64,000 nt of DNA from NCBI GenBank assembly GCA_011037195.1, contig JAAEAF010002489.1:62001-126000 (forward strand), written 5' to 3'. Within the stretch, counting starts at the first letter, position 1. Every line of letters starts with the position of its first letter. Source of the stretch: Triatoma infestans (lineage: Eukaryota > Arthropoda > Insecta > Hemiptera > Reduviidae). The position numbers and the translations under genes are program-made. The notes beneath the pieces were generated by a model. It was not told where the DNA came from. It ran no database searches and worked only from the letters and a program-made list of their open reading frames with translations. Positions 54,561-64,000 of the stretch are shown here, one piece after another.

Positions 54561-56895
54561 GGCACTATAGTGAAGGGTACTTAGAGGTTGATGGTGACGT
54601 CTCGGTACGGCTGTTAATGGAATTGTTGAGTTCAATATTTGTGTGGCGCATTCGCAGGCTTGATTCTACTACATTACTTCTTCAGAGACCTTGGAAGTAG
54701 TACCTTGCGCTAATCCAGTCTATCAACATCGGAAAACACCTACACAAGTAACACCTACTGTGGAATATTTAATTGTAAATACACCACTTGCTGGAGATCA
54801 GGAATCAGGTGGCCGAGAAATAAGAATTAGTCTTTTTGTGATTCAAGCAACTATACATTTATTTTCGATCACTATATCATGTTAAGGTGATGATAACCCA
54901 AAACCCAGTCTTCAGCGGGCAACGTTGTTGTTCAACGCACTGGTAATGGACTGGATTATGCTGTATTAGCACATGCAGATCCAAGGTACTGGCGTCGGAA
55001 ACGGCAGAAGATGGAAGCAAGCCCCCACGATCCGGTTTCCTGAGAATGGAGGACCAGCTCTAACCTGAGAAAGAGATCAGAGCAAATGTTAAATAGAACC
55101 CTTAAATCTCCTGAAAGAAATAAGGGTAGAATAGGTCTTGTGATAATGAAGAAAAGATATGTAATTATATAAGCAAGGCAATAGGGCATGTACCCTAGCT
55201 GATGTATTAATAAGGTTTAATTAGCACTTGTTACAAAAATAACAAATGGTAAGTGGGAAATATCTGAAAAATGAGGCTACCTAGTCAGCACTAATGCAGT
55301 AGGCTGGAATTAACTGGGCACATTGTTTCTATGTAATGTACAGGTACCAAGGTTTTGATATAAGGTTCCTTAAACACTTGGATGTTCAATATTAATAATA
55401 ATCCAGAATAAATGTAATAAGAATGTTATCACATTGGAAATAGTGCCAAATGAGGTGAGGAAGTCAGTAGCGGAAGTGTTGCGCAATATGATTGATTGCG
55501 TTATAAAGGTGAATAATTATCAGCAAATAAGTCAGAACAGAGCCCAGGTGTAAGGATATAATAATAATAATAATAATAACCCAAAGGTAATAAGGATGGG
55601 TCGGATAAAAAAAGGCTGACTTACCGCGTCAAGAATTAGTCACCTGTAAAATTAATAATTATATGAATTATTATATTTCCTCTTGCCGATCTTGATGGCA
55701 CATTGAAGAAAGTAATGCTGTTTCAACAAAAGTAAGTTGGGGCTAAAAGATGAAAAACATCAGATTGCAGAAAACGTGCTGGTTGAAAAGCAATATGGCG
55801 ATAAGCCCAAAAGCAACAGGTAACAAGTGATTATAAGACACTCCACTTGGCTCAACTTGATTGCTACTGCGACAAGACTACACTGCCAACTGGGTGGAGT
55901 CTGTTTTAATATGCCTAATGAATTAGCCAAGTTAGGCAACATGATATACTGAAGAGTATAATTGAAAGAAGTGTATAGCACACTTATTTAATTTGACAAT
56001 TAATAAAAGGTGTATATTGAAACAAAACACTATTGAAATGAATGTAACTAAATATAAAAATTAATAAAAATTAAAGATGGCTAACCGAACAGTGTGGCCA
56101 GTCAACTATATGTATAAGAAAATTGGGAGTCCCCCCCCCAGAAGAATCCCTTTTATATGAATTCGCGTAGTAACACGCGACACCTACAATATACATATTA
56201 TACACTAGGGTCTGCAGAGTTATGGATCTATACAACTACTTAGGTTTAGCGAACCCACTCTAGCTCGGTATCCACCGAACACTAACACACACACACACAC
56301 ACACACACACACCGTCATTAACAATTAAACATTACAAAACACTTAGGTTTTTCGGATTGAGACTACTCAGTGATTTGTTATTAATTTGGTATTTGTCCCA
56401 ATAGCAATAAGTTTCTTGAGAGTATTATCGACTTGAATGCCAAAAGCAACACTGGCAAGAAACAGGGTGGGTAGAGAGGGGCATGACCTTCTTCCTCATC
56501 TTTAAACATGGGCAGGGTTTAATTTTCTCTTCTATGTAGGTACATGATTGGCTGGTGGATGACAAGATCTGTTTCTCTTCCCATTGTCTTTCTACGGAAG
56601 TTGTAGACTTGTTTTGCTCCGGAATTTTGTTAATAATTGTTTCCTTCTTTTTCTCTCTCCTTTCCTGAGTGTATGCAGGCAAGTACTATCCACCTAACAT
56701 CCTATCACAATTTCTCAGCTTATTTAATACGGACGAAACTTCGGCATATAAGAAATCACTGACACCGTCTCAATCAGAAAACCTAAAAGTTTTGCGTGAG
56801 ATTGGCCGCGGAAGCCTAAAATATGAATTACAATTGTTAAACGTTAAAGAGAGACTGCATTCTGTGTAAAACACTTAAGGAAACCATATTACGTC
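54561..56895. other. Stretch without a supported gene
   Basis: Contains an (AAT)n run near 55560-55578 and an (AC)n run near 56285-56312. No domain is recognised in the short open frames. Confidence 0.4.
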
Positions 56896-56924
56896 GCAAA
56901 AAGATTTTGGCTTTATGTCGATAC

Positions 56925-57010
56925 AAACATGAAACACCCAAGTGTAATGGTTTGGACCGGATATTGGTGCAATTGAAATGAATACAAGTCAGTTCCTGTA
57001 GGTAGACAGG
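56925..57010 (+). pseudogene. Possible Tc1/mariner-type transposase shred
   Basis: Reads MKHPSVMVWTGYW, like the conserved VMVW block of Tc1/mariner transposases, then a stop. Too short for a firm call. Confidence 0.3.
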
Positions 57011-57191
57011 TGGACTGACAGTGTAAGCTACGCGTTGAGACAACCGCAACGCTCGAACGGCAAGTGTTGCAACATGGAAATGTTAGCAAAGGTGTTTTTT
57101 TTCGTGCATTTTCTCAACATAAGAGTGTTTATTTCATTACACAAATGTGAGATTGAAAAGACCTTAAAATCGGTTTGTTGGAAACGTTTTG

Positions 57192-58200
57192 TACTTTCTC
57201 TTACACCTAATATTGGAATTGTGTCAAATTTTCAAATTTCAGTTTTCACAGGAAGGACAGGTATTGAGGTTTCCTGAGTAAGAAAAAATTGTTTTTAGCG
57301 AATGGCCTTTGTGCAAGTGTGTTTGTTTGTGTAATGAAACATTGCAGAAGCTCAAGTACTACCTAGTACTATCACCGTTCTGACAATAAGTTTTTGGGCA
57401 AAATCCATCAACCGGAAGTACGATTTAAGGAAAGGTTTCTTTCAGTTTTGTAGAAAACGGCTCCACCAACGATTTTCTTTAAACTTCGTATATATTACAC
57501 ACATAATACCTATCACTTTTATTTGAAACATTTTTCTGGAAAAATTGATTAAGAGTAGCGTTAACCTTTTCTTTAAATTACCATTTAAGGATAATGAATG
57601 GTTCTGCGACCTCTATAATATTAATAGGCATTAGGAACATTGATAGAATTCCAATTTGAAGAAAATAGGTGTAATGGAATCCGAATCATTAAAAATTCAT
57701 CGGATCCGAAGAAGACATTAAATGAATCAAAAGACAGTTAGTGCCCACGAAACCAACTAAGTAGGGAAAGTTCGATTCACATAAAAAGAGCGACAGCACA
57801 ACAGTTCAGGACAGTTTACAACAGTACAACAGTAAGTCAGCAAGTACTTACTACCTTCTTATTACTCAGCCAGTCTGTCTCTTTATATTTCTCTCGCTAC
57901 CTAACTACTATTTTACTGGAAATTCATTATGCAGTGTTCAGCATATAACCTACTTTATTTCTACTTTCCTAAATTCATCCTCTCAAATCTGCCTCTCGCC
58001 TTCTCGCAACCATTATAATAGGTTAACTTACATATCAGGTTTTAAGTTTTTTGGAACCTCGAAAATTATATATTTTCTTTAAACCTAGAATACTAACTGT
58101 AAACCTATAAACCTATCATTTTTATTTATTACATTTTGCGGAAAAAAACGAGAAGTTTCTAGATGGTTCTGAGGAAACTGACACGTTAAACTTCAAATGT
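57192..58200 (-). repeat. Dispersed hairpin-ended repeat, minus, split by a solo LTR
   Basis: 57192-57669 and 58023-58200 together follow the minus family consensus ('tactttctcttac', 'ttgtgtcaaattttcaaattt', 'aaaatccatcaaccggaagtacga', 'gaagaaaatagg' | 'ttaactta', 'attttctttaaacc'). The junction matches 'gaagaaaatcggttaaacgg' in the copy at 21770-21800. Confidence 0.75.
57665..58022. mobile_element. Solo LTR (57670-58017) with ATAGG duplication
   Basis: Starts TGTAATGG, ends CCATTATA (near-inverted ends). Flanked by ATAGG at 57665-57669 and 58018-58022. The unoccupied site is visible in a related repeat copy at 21790, which confirms the insertion. No coding sequence. Confidence 0.8.
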
Positions 58201-58284
58201 ATTTGTTCAATGTAATCATCTCCACACCACTTGATTGGTAGATGGCACTTGTCGGCCCCACCCATTTATATTTAAGTTAGGTTA

Positions 58285-58790
58285 AATGAGAGCGGTTTGC
58301 TGCCTGCAACATTTCTCCACAATCAGCGTTTGGAGGTGGCTCTGAAATGGTATGGGCTCGCATAAGTTTGGACGCCCGTACAGAGTTGCACATAATAAAC
58401 AGGGGCTCACTGACTGCAGAGCGGTTTATGACGGACATCCTGGAGAAATATGTAACGCCATTTGCTCCATACATTGGCGAAATTTTCTTTATGTCCAAGA
58501 TAATGCGAGACCACATACGCTGGTATAGTGAATGACTATTGCCAGGAAGTAGGAATTAATCTTCTGCCTCTACCTGCAAGAAGTCCGAATCTTAATCCGA
58601 TAGAGCACGTTTGGGATATGCTGAAGAGGCGTATCAGAGCTAGGAATCATGCATCAACGACAGTTGCTGAGCTTCAAAACGCACCAATGGAAGAAAGGGA
58701 GAACATTCTTCAAGAGGACATTGCTCGTGCATTCAGTCAATGCCAAGACGTCTGGAAGCTGTTAGACTAGCGAGAGGAGGTGTTACCAGA
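58285..58790 (+). pseudogene. Tc1-type transposase, C-terminal half, frameshifted
   Basis: Three frames in turn. 58288-58500 reads ERFAACNISPQSAFGGGSEM then VWARISLDARTELHIINRGS and PFAPYIGE. Near 58495 VQDNARPHTLV carries the second catalytic Asp, followed by stops. 58528-58770 reads PARSPNLNPIEHVWDMLKRR (third catalytic residue, Glu) and IRARNHAS. The motif layout is Tc1-like DD34E. The N-terminal DNA-binding half and the first Asp are missing, and no TIR was recognised. Confidence 0.85.
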
Positions 58791-60038
58791 TATTAAGGTT
58801 GTAAAATTTTGTTTTAAAACATAAGATTGTGTAAGCATAACAATTTCATTAGTTAGTGATTCATTCTCACATTAAAACTGATTGTAACATTTTCCTTGAT
58901 TTCTTTCTTATTTACTCTGCTAATGTTGCTGAAGTTACCAAAAAATAGTATTTATAATAAATATAAAAAAAAAAACATATGTTTATCTATCGCATATATG
59001 AAAAATGATGAAAGAAATAGAAAAAAACAAGGCGATGCCATAATTTTGTCCAGGACTTTATATATGTGTACACAACTATATTAAAATGAGTGACAGATCT
59101 AATTTCACAGTAGATATTTTTTCTTTAATTAACTTTTTGAAAGTATTGTGTGATTCTTCTAGAGACAGAACGAATGTTGGTGAATGGATTACTGCAGGAA
59201 TGAAACTTGAAATAAACAATATTGATAAGTGGGCAGATACCTGCCACAAAGTATATAATATAAAAACAAAACAAAACGAAGAGTATCCTTTATAGGTTAT
59301 TTAATAATTCCATGGAAATTTCTTTATTTTTTTTATTATTGGAATATTATGTAAGATGCCAGTGAAGTATACAAAGGAAAGTTAAAATTAGATTTTCAAT
59401 AGATATATGCCATGTATTATTTATTTAGGAAACTCTTTCTTATTTGTGTTTCACTTTACTTTTTATTTTTTTTATTATATTTCATTTCCTACATTCGGAG
59501 GAAAAGAGAGTGATCAATATGGTAAAAGGAAGTTATATTTGATTTTGCGACCGCTATCTTCCTTTTATTTTATTTATTTATTTTTTTGTCTGTCTTCTTT
59601 TATTTACTTCCACTCTTTCTTTTTAGTGGTGTCTATGTAACTTGTAGACCTCTTTTGTATTTACTTTATCATTTTACAAAGGAGGAATAAAAAATTCAGT
59701 TGACGCTTGATACTAAACCTTGATCAACCGCCAATTCAAACGTTTACCTAACGATAGTAAACAAGCGCGCTATTTCTGCTTGCTTGCCGTTGATTCAATG
59801 TTAACTATGTTTGTTTGCATATATTATGTATGTAACAAATACTCTTCTTTTTTTTTATAAATACTAATTTATTGTATGCTTGTACTGGTTATCTACGTGG
59901 TTTATTTTTATTTATTTTTTTTTAACATCAAAAGAATTCGTTTACTTTCATTTCCAGCAAATTTTACAACTATCTCTATTTCAATATAGTCAATAAACTG
60001 GACTGTCTAAGACGTACACACAATCTCTCTCTGTCTCT

Positions 60039-60073
<35 letters not shown>

Positions 60074-60945
60074 GTTTTTTTCTATAAAATGTGAAAGGAA
60101 ATTTCATAAAACTTGGTATTTATACAACTGCTACTTTAATTTAAAATAACTAGCTCTCAAAAATCATAAATATGTAATAATCCATGTACTTTCTGTTACT
60201 GAAAAGAGCAATCTATGACAAATTATATGGGGAGAAATTGAGAAAGCAGTTCAGTGAGAGAGAATTTAAACTGCAGGGTTTTTTGTGGTTTGGTACTAGA
60301 GGTACTATAATCACATATGACATGGGACGTCCTAAAAAGAATGGGAGTCGACATTAAAAGAGTGAAACTTCTGGCGGAATCTATCATAGTTGATTTCCTA
60401 GTAATAATCAATTATGATATATACAGAGACCAATACAAACTATTGTCTACGCCTAAATCGGGCAGCTTAATGTATTTTTTTTTTTTCTGATGTAACTTTT
60501 GTTTTTCCCTTTCTCTTTACAACTTATACTACTTTTCTTTTAAGTATATATAAATATTTATTACTTTTATATTATTTGGACTTATATTGAATATTTAGAC
60601 TGTTTCGTATATATGTCCCTGCAGATTGATTAGAACGCTGTGTTTTTCATCTCAACATAATTGAGCAGCCTCACTTTTGCTAGGGTAATAAACTGAATCT
60701 ATCTTCAATTTTTTTATTTATATTTAATACTTTTCAGCATTTGTTTCATTAAATATAGTAACAGATATCCCTATTCCAGCAAATGTATATGTGTTGGTCT
60801 TTTGCATATTATTATAGAGAAAAGCATGGTTGTATAGTGTATATAGGTTATGTGTATATAATGTAAATAGATCGTATGTTTAGATCATATATATCAGGTA
60901 TAGGAAAAACAAAAGTGGAGGAATATGGTGTGCTCTACTCCATTG
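58791..60945. other. AT-rich stretch without a supported gene
   Basis: The open frame 59086-59295 (69 residues, MSDRSNFTVDIF start) has ordinary amino-acid composition but no recognised domain. A (CT)n run occupies 60023-60070. Confidence 0.4.
60023..60070 (+). repeat. (CT)n microsatellite
   Basis: Long TC/CT run, interrupted near the start. Confidence 0.9.
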
Positions 60946-60949
60946 TGTA

Positions 60950-61330
60950 CATAGGATGTATGAGTGTGAAGAATGAATATCAGATATGGTATTTATTAGA
61001 ACGAATGTATTTATTAGCATGCATGTACAAGATAGGTTAGAGTATAATTGAGATAATGTGGGAATGGTGCACATTATCCTGCAGGGACCAATGCTGCTCA
61101 GGAATGGCAACAGTCTTGATTCCTTAATCTGTCTTCTGCATTTGGGGGCCACTGAATTTTGTAAGGGCAGGCCTGAAGCCTTCCCGGCATATTGTGCGAA
61201 TGGGAAGTATAAATGTAGGCGTGAATGAATAGGTTACTAGCTTAGGTTAGAGTTTATGATGATTAGAGATTACAGTATTTGCAAAGGACTTTATTTACTT
61301 ATAAATAAATAAAAAATGTAATAAAATTGT
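60950..61330. repeat. Diverged dispersed repeat, pair of 20500-21040
   Basis: Blocks 'gtatttattagaacgaatgtatttatta', 'gcagggaccaatgctgctcagg', 'tggcaac', 'gggggccact', ending 'aaataaaaaatgtaataaaa'. Confidence 0.45.
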
Positions 61331-62525
61331 ATCTATTTATTTCATTATGTATATTTTAATCAATTTACTCAAAAAAAAAATTACGCAAGAGCAATTAAAG
61401 TTCCTCTTTGCGCCCGAAGTTCCAAATAGGTTGAAAATCCTTGCAGTAAGAGGAAATAAAATTAGTAGGTAGTATAAACAAATGGTTCTTGCAAATCTAT
61501 AGACAGTTAGATTTCAAAAGTTATTGAGGTTTGATGGAAGATGCTGTCTTTTAAAGTTCAATGGAATTACATTCTATATTAATATATGGTGAGAACCAAC
61601 AAGTACCCGTAAAACACTATATTTATTTACACTGAGTAAACATTCCTGTTTTTAAAGATTTTTTTCAATTATAATTGTATTAACCGTGAGAGAAACTCGT
61701 GAGAATGTTTCTCACCAAAGTTTTTATTAATGTGTACTTCAAAGAGAATTTCTTCTTTTTCAAGTACTGCTCTAAATTTATTCTCGCTTCCAATAAAGAA
61801 AAGAGAAAGAGAATATTGACAGTTCAATGGATCTCATTTACATCATTCCCTGCCTCGCTTGTATCTTTTTCTTTTGTGATAATTATCAATATCACACGTT
61901 GCAATTCTCATTATGAACATCATGATAATAATTTGCATATCAATGGGAATGTTGAAAATCTACTGGCTTTCATTTTCACTGTATCTCTGATAAGATAAAG
62001 GGAATCATGTTAATTTTAAAAGCTCCAGTTCTGAGTTCTTATCACATATGGACAGGTTTTTTATTTTCAATAAAAAAGAAAGCTTTGCTTTGGAGAATTC
62101 TCGTCACTATTGCAAACCTTCCTACGAATCCAGATAGTTATAAAAAATAGTTACTACCCTTGTTATCGAATACGATCAGCTAGACAGGTGTATCAAAGGA
62201 ATTTTGCAGCTGTCCCATCAAATAGATTAACTGATTTGGACTGAAAGTTTTGAATTCTGTTGAAGCTGGTCTGATTTTTTTTTTGGTTCAATAAAGTGTT
62301 ACAGTAAAGTTATACAGTAAAATTACCCCCAAGGGGTATCTGTTGCATGCAGTTACTTGGAGAGTAGCGACCCCACGGTCAGTATCTATGTACTCATCAA
62401 GAACAGTACACAATACACTTAAACTAAATGCATGCATCAGACAAATAATACTCTTTACAGACATAGACAAACACAGTACACATAGGGCCTCCGTCCCTAG
62501 TTAACTGGCGTAAGCCAAGGGAGAA
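61331..62525. other. Stretch without a supported gene
   Basis: No recognised coding sequence or repeat. Confidence 0.4.
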
Positions 62526-62529
62526 GAAA

Positions 62530-63312
62530 TAATTTTTTTTTTACGGCGGGGGGGATGCCTCCGCACTAAGTGTGGGATTTGCACCCACTAGAAACCCCCC
62601 TCCCTCCCTCACAGGCAGTTGTCCACCCCGGAACTGCTTATGGTACTACTTCGGGGTAGTGCCTCGTAATGCTACCGCGGGCTGCCTCCGGCCTAGCGGG
62701 ACCCGGTCCTCGGGAGGTCGAGGTGCCTTTTCATTTCTATAACTTTCATCCGCAGGATCGTCCGGACAAAGGTAGCCACCCAGTCCCACCGGTCCCACCG
62801 GGCGAGCATGGCCCTCACCACTGTCACCGGGGAGATCCTCCCGATTTCGGCTTCCAGTCTCTGCCGCTCGTGCCATCTGCCACATCTAAAGGAGGTATGG
62901 AACGCATCTTCTCTCTCTCCATCTCCGTAGATGCACGACGAGTCTCCCTCTTTCCCCACCCTCCACAGGTACGCGGCAAAACAGCCATGCCGTAAAAGCG
63001 AGTCACCGGAGGCGTTTGGCAGCGGTACAAGGGAGAGGGTGCTTAGGATAGCCAGCGCGTACCGGATGGTATCTGAGCCAGCCGTCCTAATAACCACAGG
63101 GGTGATCGCAATTGATCTTTAGGCCAAAGAGTGACTGGAGGAGGACGGCGTTCGCAAAGGACATGAGGAGCCGGCGTCTGCTGCCCACGGTCCCCCTACG
63201 TTCGCCATTATCCGGCTCATCACCACTTTAGCCGCTTTCTCCGAAGAGCGCTGCATCTGCTCTCAGAACGTCAGCTTTCCATCAAGATGAACTCCTAAGT
63301 ATTTGACGGAAC
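62530..63312 (-). pseudogene. R1-like non-LTR retrotransposon 3' end (minus strand)
   Basis: Reading leftward from 63312 the minus strand gives SVKYLGVHLDGKLTF (RT post-catalytic motif), then ESSEKAAKV-type sequence with MSRIMANVGGP, broken by frameshifts. 63097-62693 is an open frame with SLLRHGCFAAYLWRVGKEGD, CIYGDGEREDAFHTSFRC (C-terminal knuckle; its first Cys is degenerate) and ARWDRWDWVATFVRTILRMK. This matches the C-terminal tail of R1-clade elements. A GC-rich 3' UTR follows to a T run (62530-62541), the poly-A end on the minus strand. 5'-truncated, dead. Confidence 0.75.
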
Positions 63313-63334
63313 TCTGAGGTTTCAGTAGAAGGAA

Positions 63335-63560
63335 GGGATTAGCTCAGTGGTAGCGCGCTGGACTAGGAACGCGGTGGTCCCAGGTTCGAATCCAGCATGA
63401 TGCCCTTTGATTTTCTCTTCTTAGGATTCACTACAACTCATTCTCCAGTGGTGGACGATGTTGTGTATAGCTAGAGAACAATATTTTAGGCCGCCTGTGC
63501 ACTAAGAAGGCTCCGGGAGCAAAATAGATCTTTCAGGTTGCAGTGCAATATTCCCGTTCA
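63335..63560 (+). repeat. tRNA-derived SINE with pol III promoter
   Basis: The head (from GGGATTAGCTCAGTGGTAGC) has box A TAGCTCAGTGG (63340-63350) and a perfect box B GGTTCGAATCC (63383-63393). Acceptor and T-arm pairing is poor, so this is not a working tRNA. The body ('gattttctcttcttaggatt', 'agagaacaatattttaggcc', 'gcactaagaaggctccggga') is shared with 16785-16935 and 40570-40795. Confidence 0.8.
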
Positions 63561-63875
63561 ACAGCCTACAGTCAAATAAGTTGGAAGCCTCGTGGACAGA
63601 AAAGTCTAGCTGCAAATCAGAAATCTTGATTGAAAAAAGTAATGAACATTGTTTATAGGGTTGATTCTTTTTTTAACTATCTTCGAATAAAACACGTGAC
63701 CAGTCAGTAAATATACACAAGCGTCTGGTATACAAAAAGAACCGTGGAGGAGATGAAGGGATGACTAGATATTTTATGGTGCACAAATACTAAGAAGATA
63801 GAACACATGCCCTTCTGGAGGCATGGAAAGTGTACAAAATAATGTAGAGGAAAGGCTTATTCTTTTATTGTTGTG
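63561..63875. other. Stretch without recognised features
   Basis: AT-rich, no gene. Confidence 0.4.
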
Positions 63876-63879
63876 GTTG

Positions 63880-63985
63880 GGTCCGCAAAGCTGGAATGCA
63901 TCAGAGATATTTTCCGTGATAGTGTTTTTCATTTTGTGGCCATCAACCCAGTTTCGGGCATTCCGCTGATGGCCAGGATGTCTTA
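63880..63985 (-). repeat. Hammerhead-associated repeat copy
   Basis: On the minus strand: 'acatcctgg', 'aatgcccgaaactgggttga' then 'tggccacaaaatg', and 'actatcacggaaaatatctc' then 'tgatgcattccagctttgcgga'. GAAAC and CATC/GATG stem I are kept; the CUGAUGA core is lost. Confidence 0.65.
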
Positions 63986-64000
63986 TATAACAGTGTGATA

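Noticed and set aside
59086..59295. Small host gene (69 residues)
   Set aside because: No domain, splice or promoter support; left as an unexplained open frame in AT-rich DNA.
62646..62995. Plus-strand and other-frame open frames in the GC-rich R1-like region
   Set aside because: The minus frame 63097-62693 carries the recognised C-terminal motifs; the others overlap it.
63335..63406. Functional tRNA gene
   Set aside because: Boxes A and B are good, but acceptor and T-arm stems do not pair and the same body occurs elsewhere, so it is a SINE head.

Overview
The window looks like intergenic or heterochromatic DNA of an arthropod, most likely an insect. It is strongly AT-rich, full of microsatellites, and contains interrupted transposable elements with eukaryotic features: GT-AG introns, LTRs, poly-A tails and a pol III promoter. 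I see no convincing host protein gene. Almost every long open frame belongs to a mobile element, and the rest is AT-rich noncoding DNA or old repeat debris.

Layout. 1-11700: a jockey-type reverse transcriptase fragment (640-1900), two tandem arrays, two C-terminal fragments of RNase-H-type non-LTR elements, and a solo LTR with a 4-bp target duplication (7861-8227). 11700-17000: a Penelope-like element (PLE) remnant, split by a 3.75-kb LOA/I-group non-LTR element with a 15-bp target duplication, then a tRNA-SINE body. 17000-28500: a 5'-truncated non-LTR fragment (19678-20400) and a cluster of a ~1-kb dispersed repeat with a 5' hairpin, an internal microsatellite and a 3' palindrome (candidate Helentron/HINE-like family). 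28590-39912: a young Gypsy-type LTR retrotransposon with 4-bp TSD GTTT. Its gag is split by a 2640-bp cut-and-paste DNA transposon that carries a spliced transposase gene. 39913-44700: an ORF of unknown kind cut by that LTR element, hammerhead-ribozyme-like motifs and another SINE. 44779-47506: a PIF/Harbinger-type element (TSD TAA) with nested repeats. 47571-64000: two more solo LTRs, a large inverted repeat with hammerhead-like cores, a Tc1 transposase pseudogene, an R1-like element on the minus strand and a tRNA-headed SINE.

How the parts work together. The Gypsy element is laid out as LTR - gag - (-1 frameshift signal) - pol - LTR. An A AAA AAC heptamer, a 12-nt spacer and a perfect 7-bp stem-loop join gag to pol. 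The inserted DNA transposon supplies its own transposase (two exons) and several subterminal copies of its terminal motif, which may be binding sites. The nesting gives a relative chronology: PLE before LOA-like element; dispersed repeat before the solo LTR at 57670; unknown ORF before Gypsy before the DNA transposon.

Most interesting items: the intact-looking TIR transposon with an unassigned D-D-E/D transposase, the gag-pol frameshift signal, the recurring hammerhead-like motifs (several in inverted pairs), and the hairpin-ended dispersed repeat that forms head-to-tail pairs.
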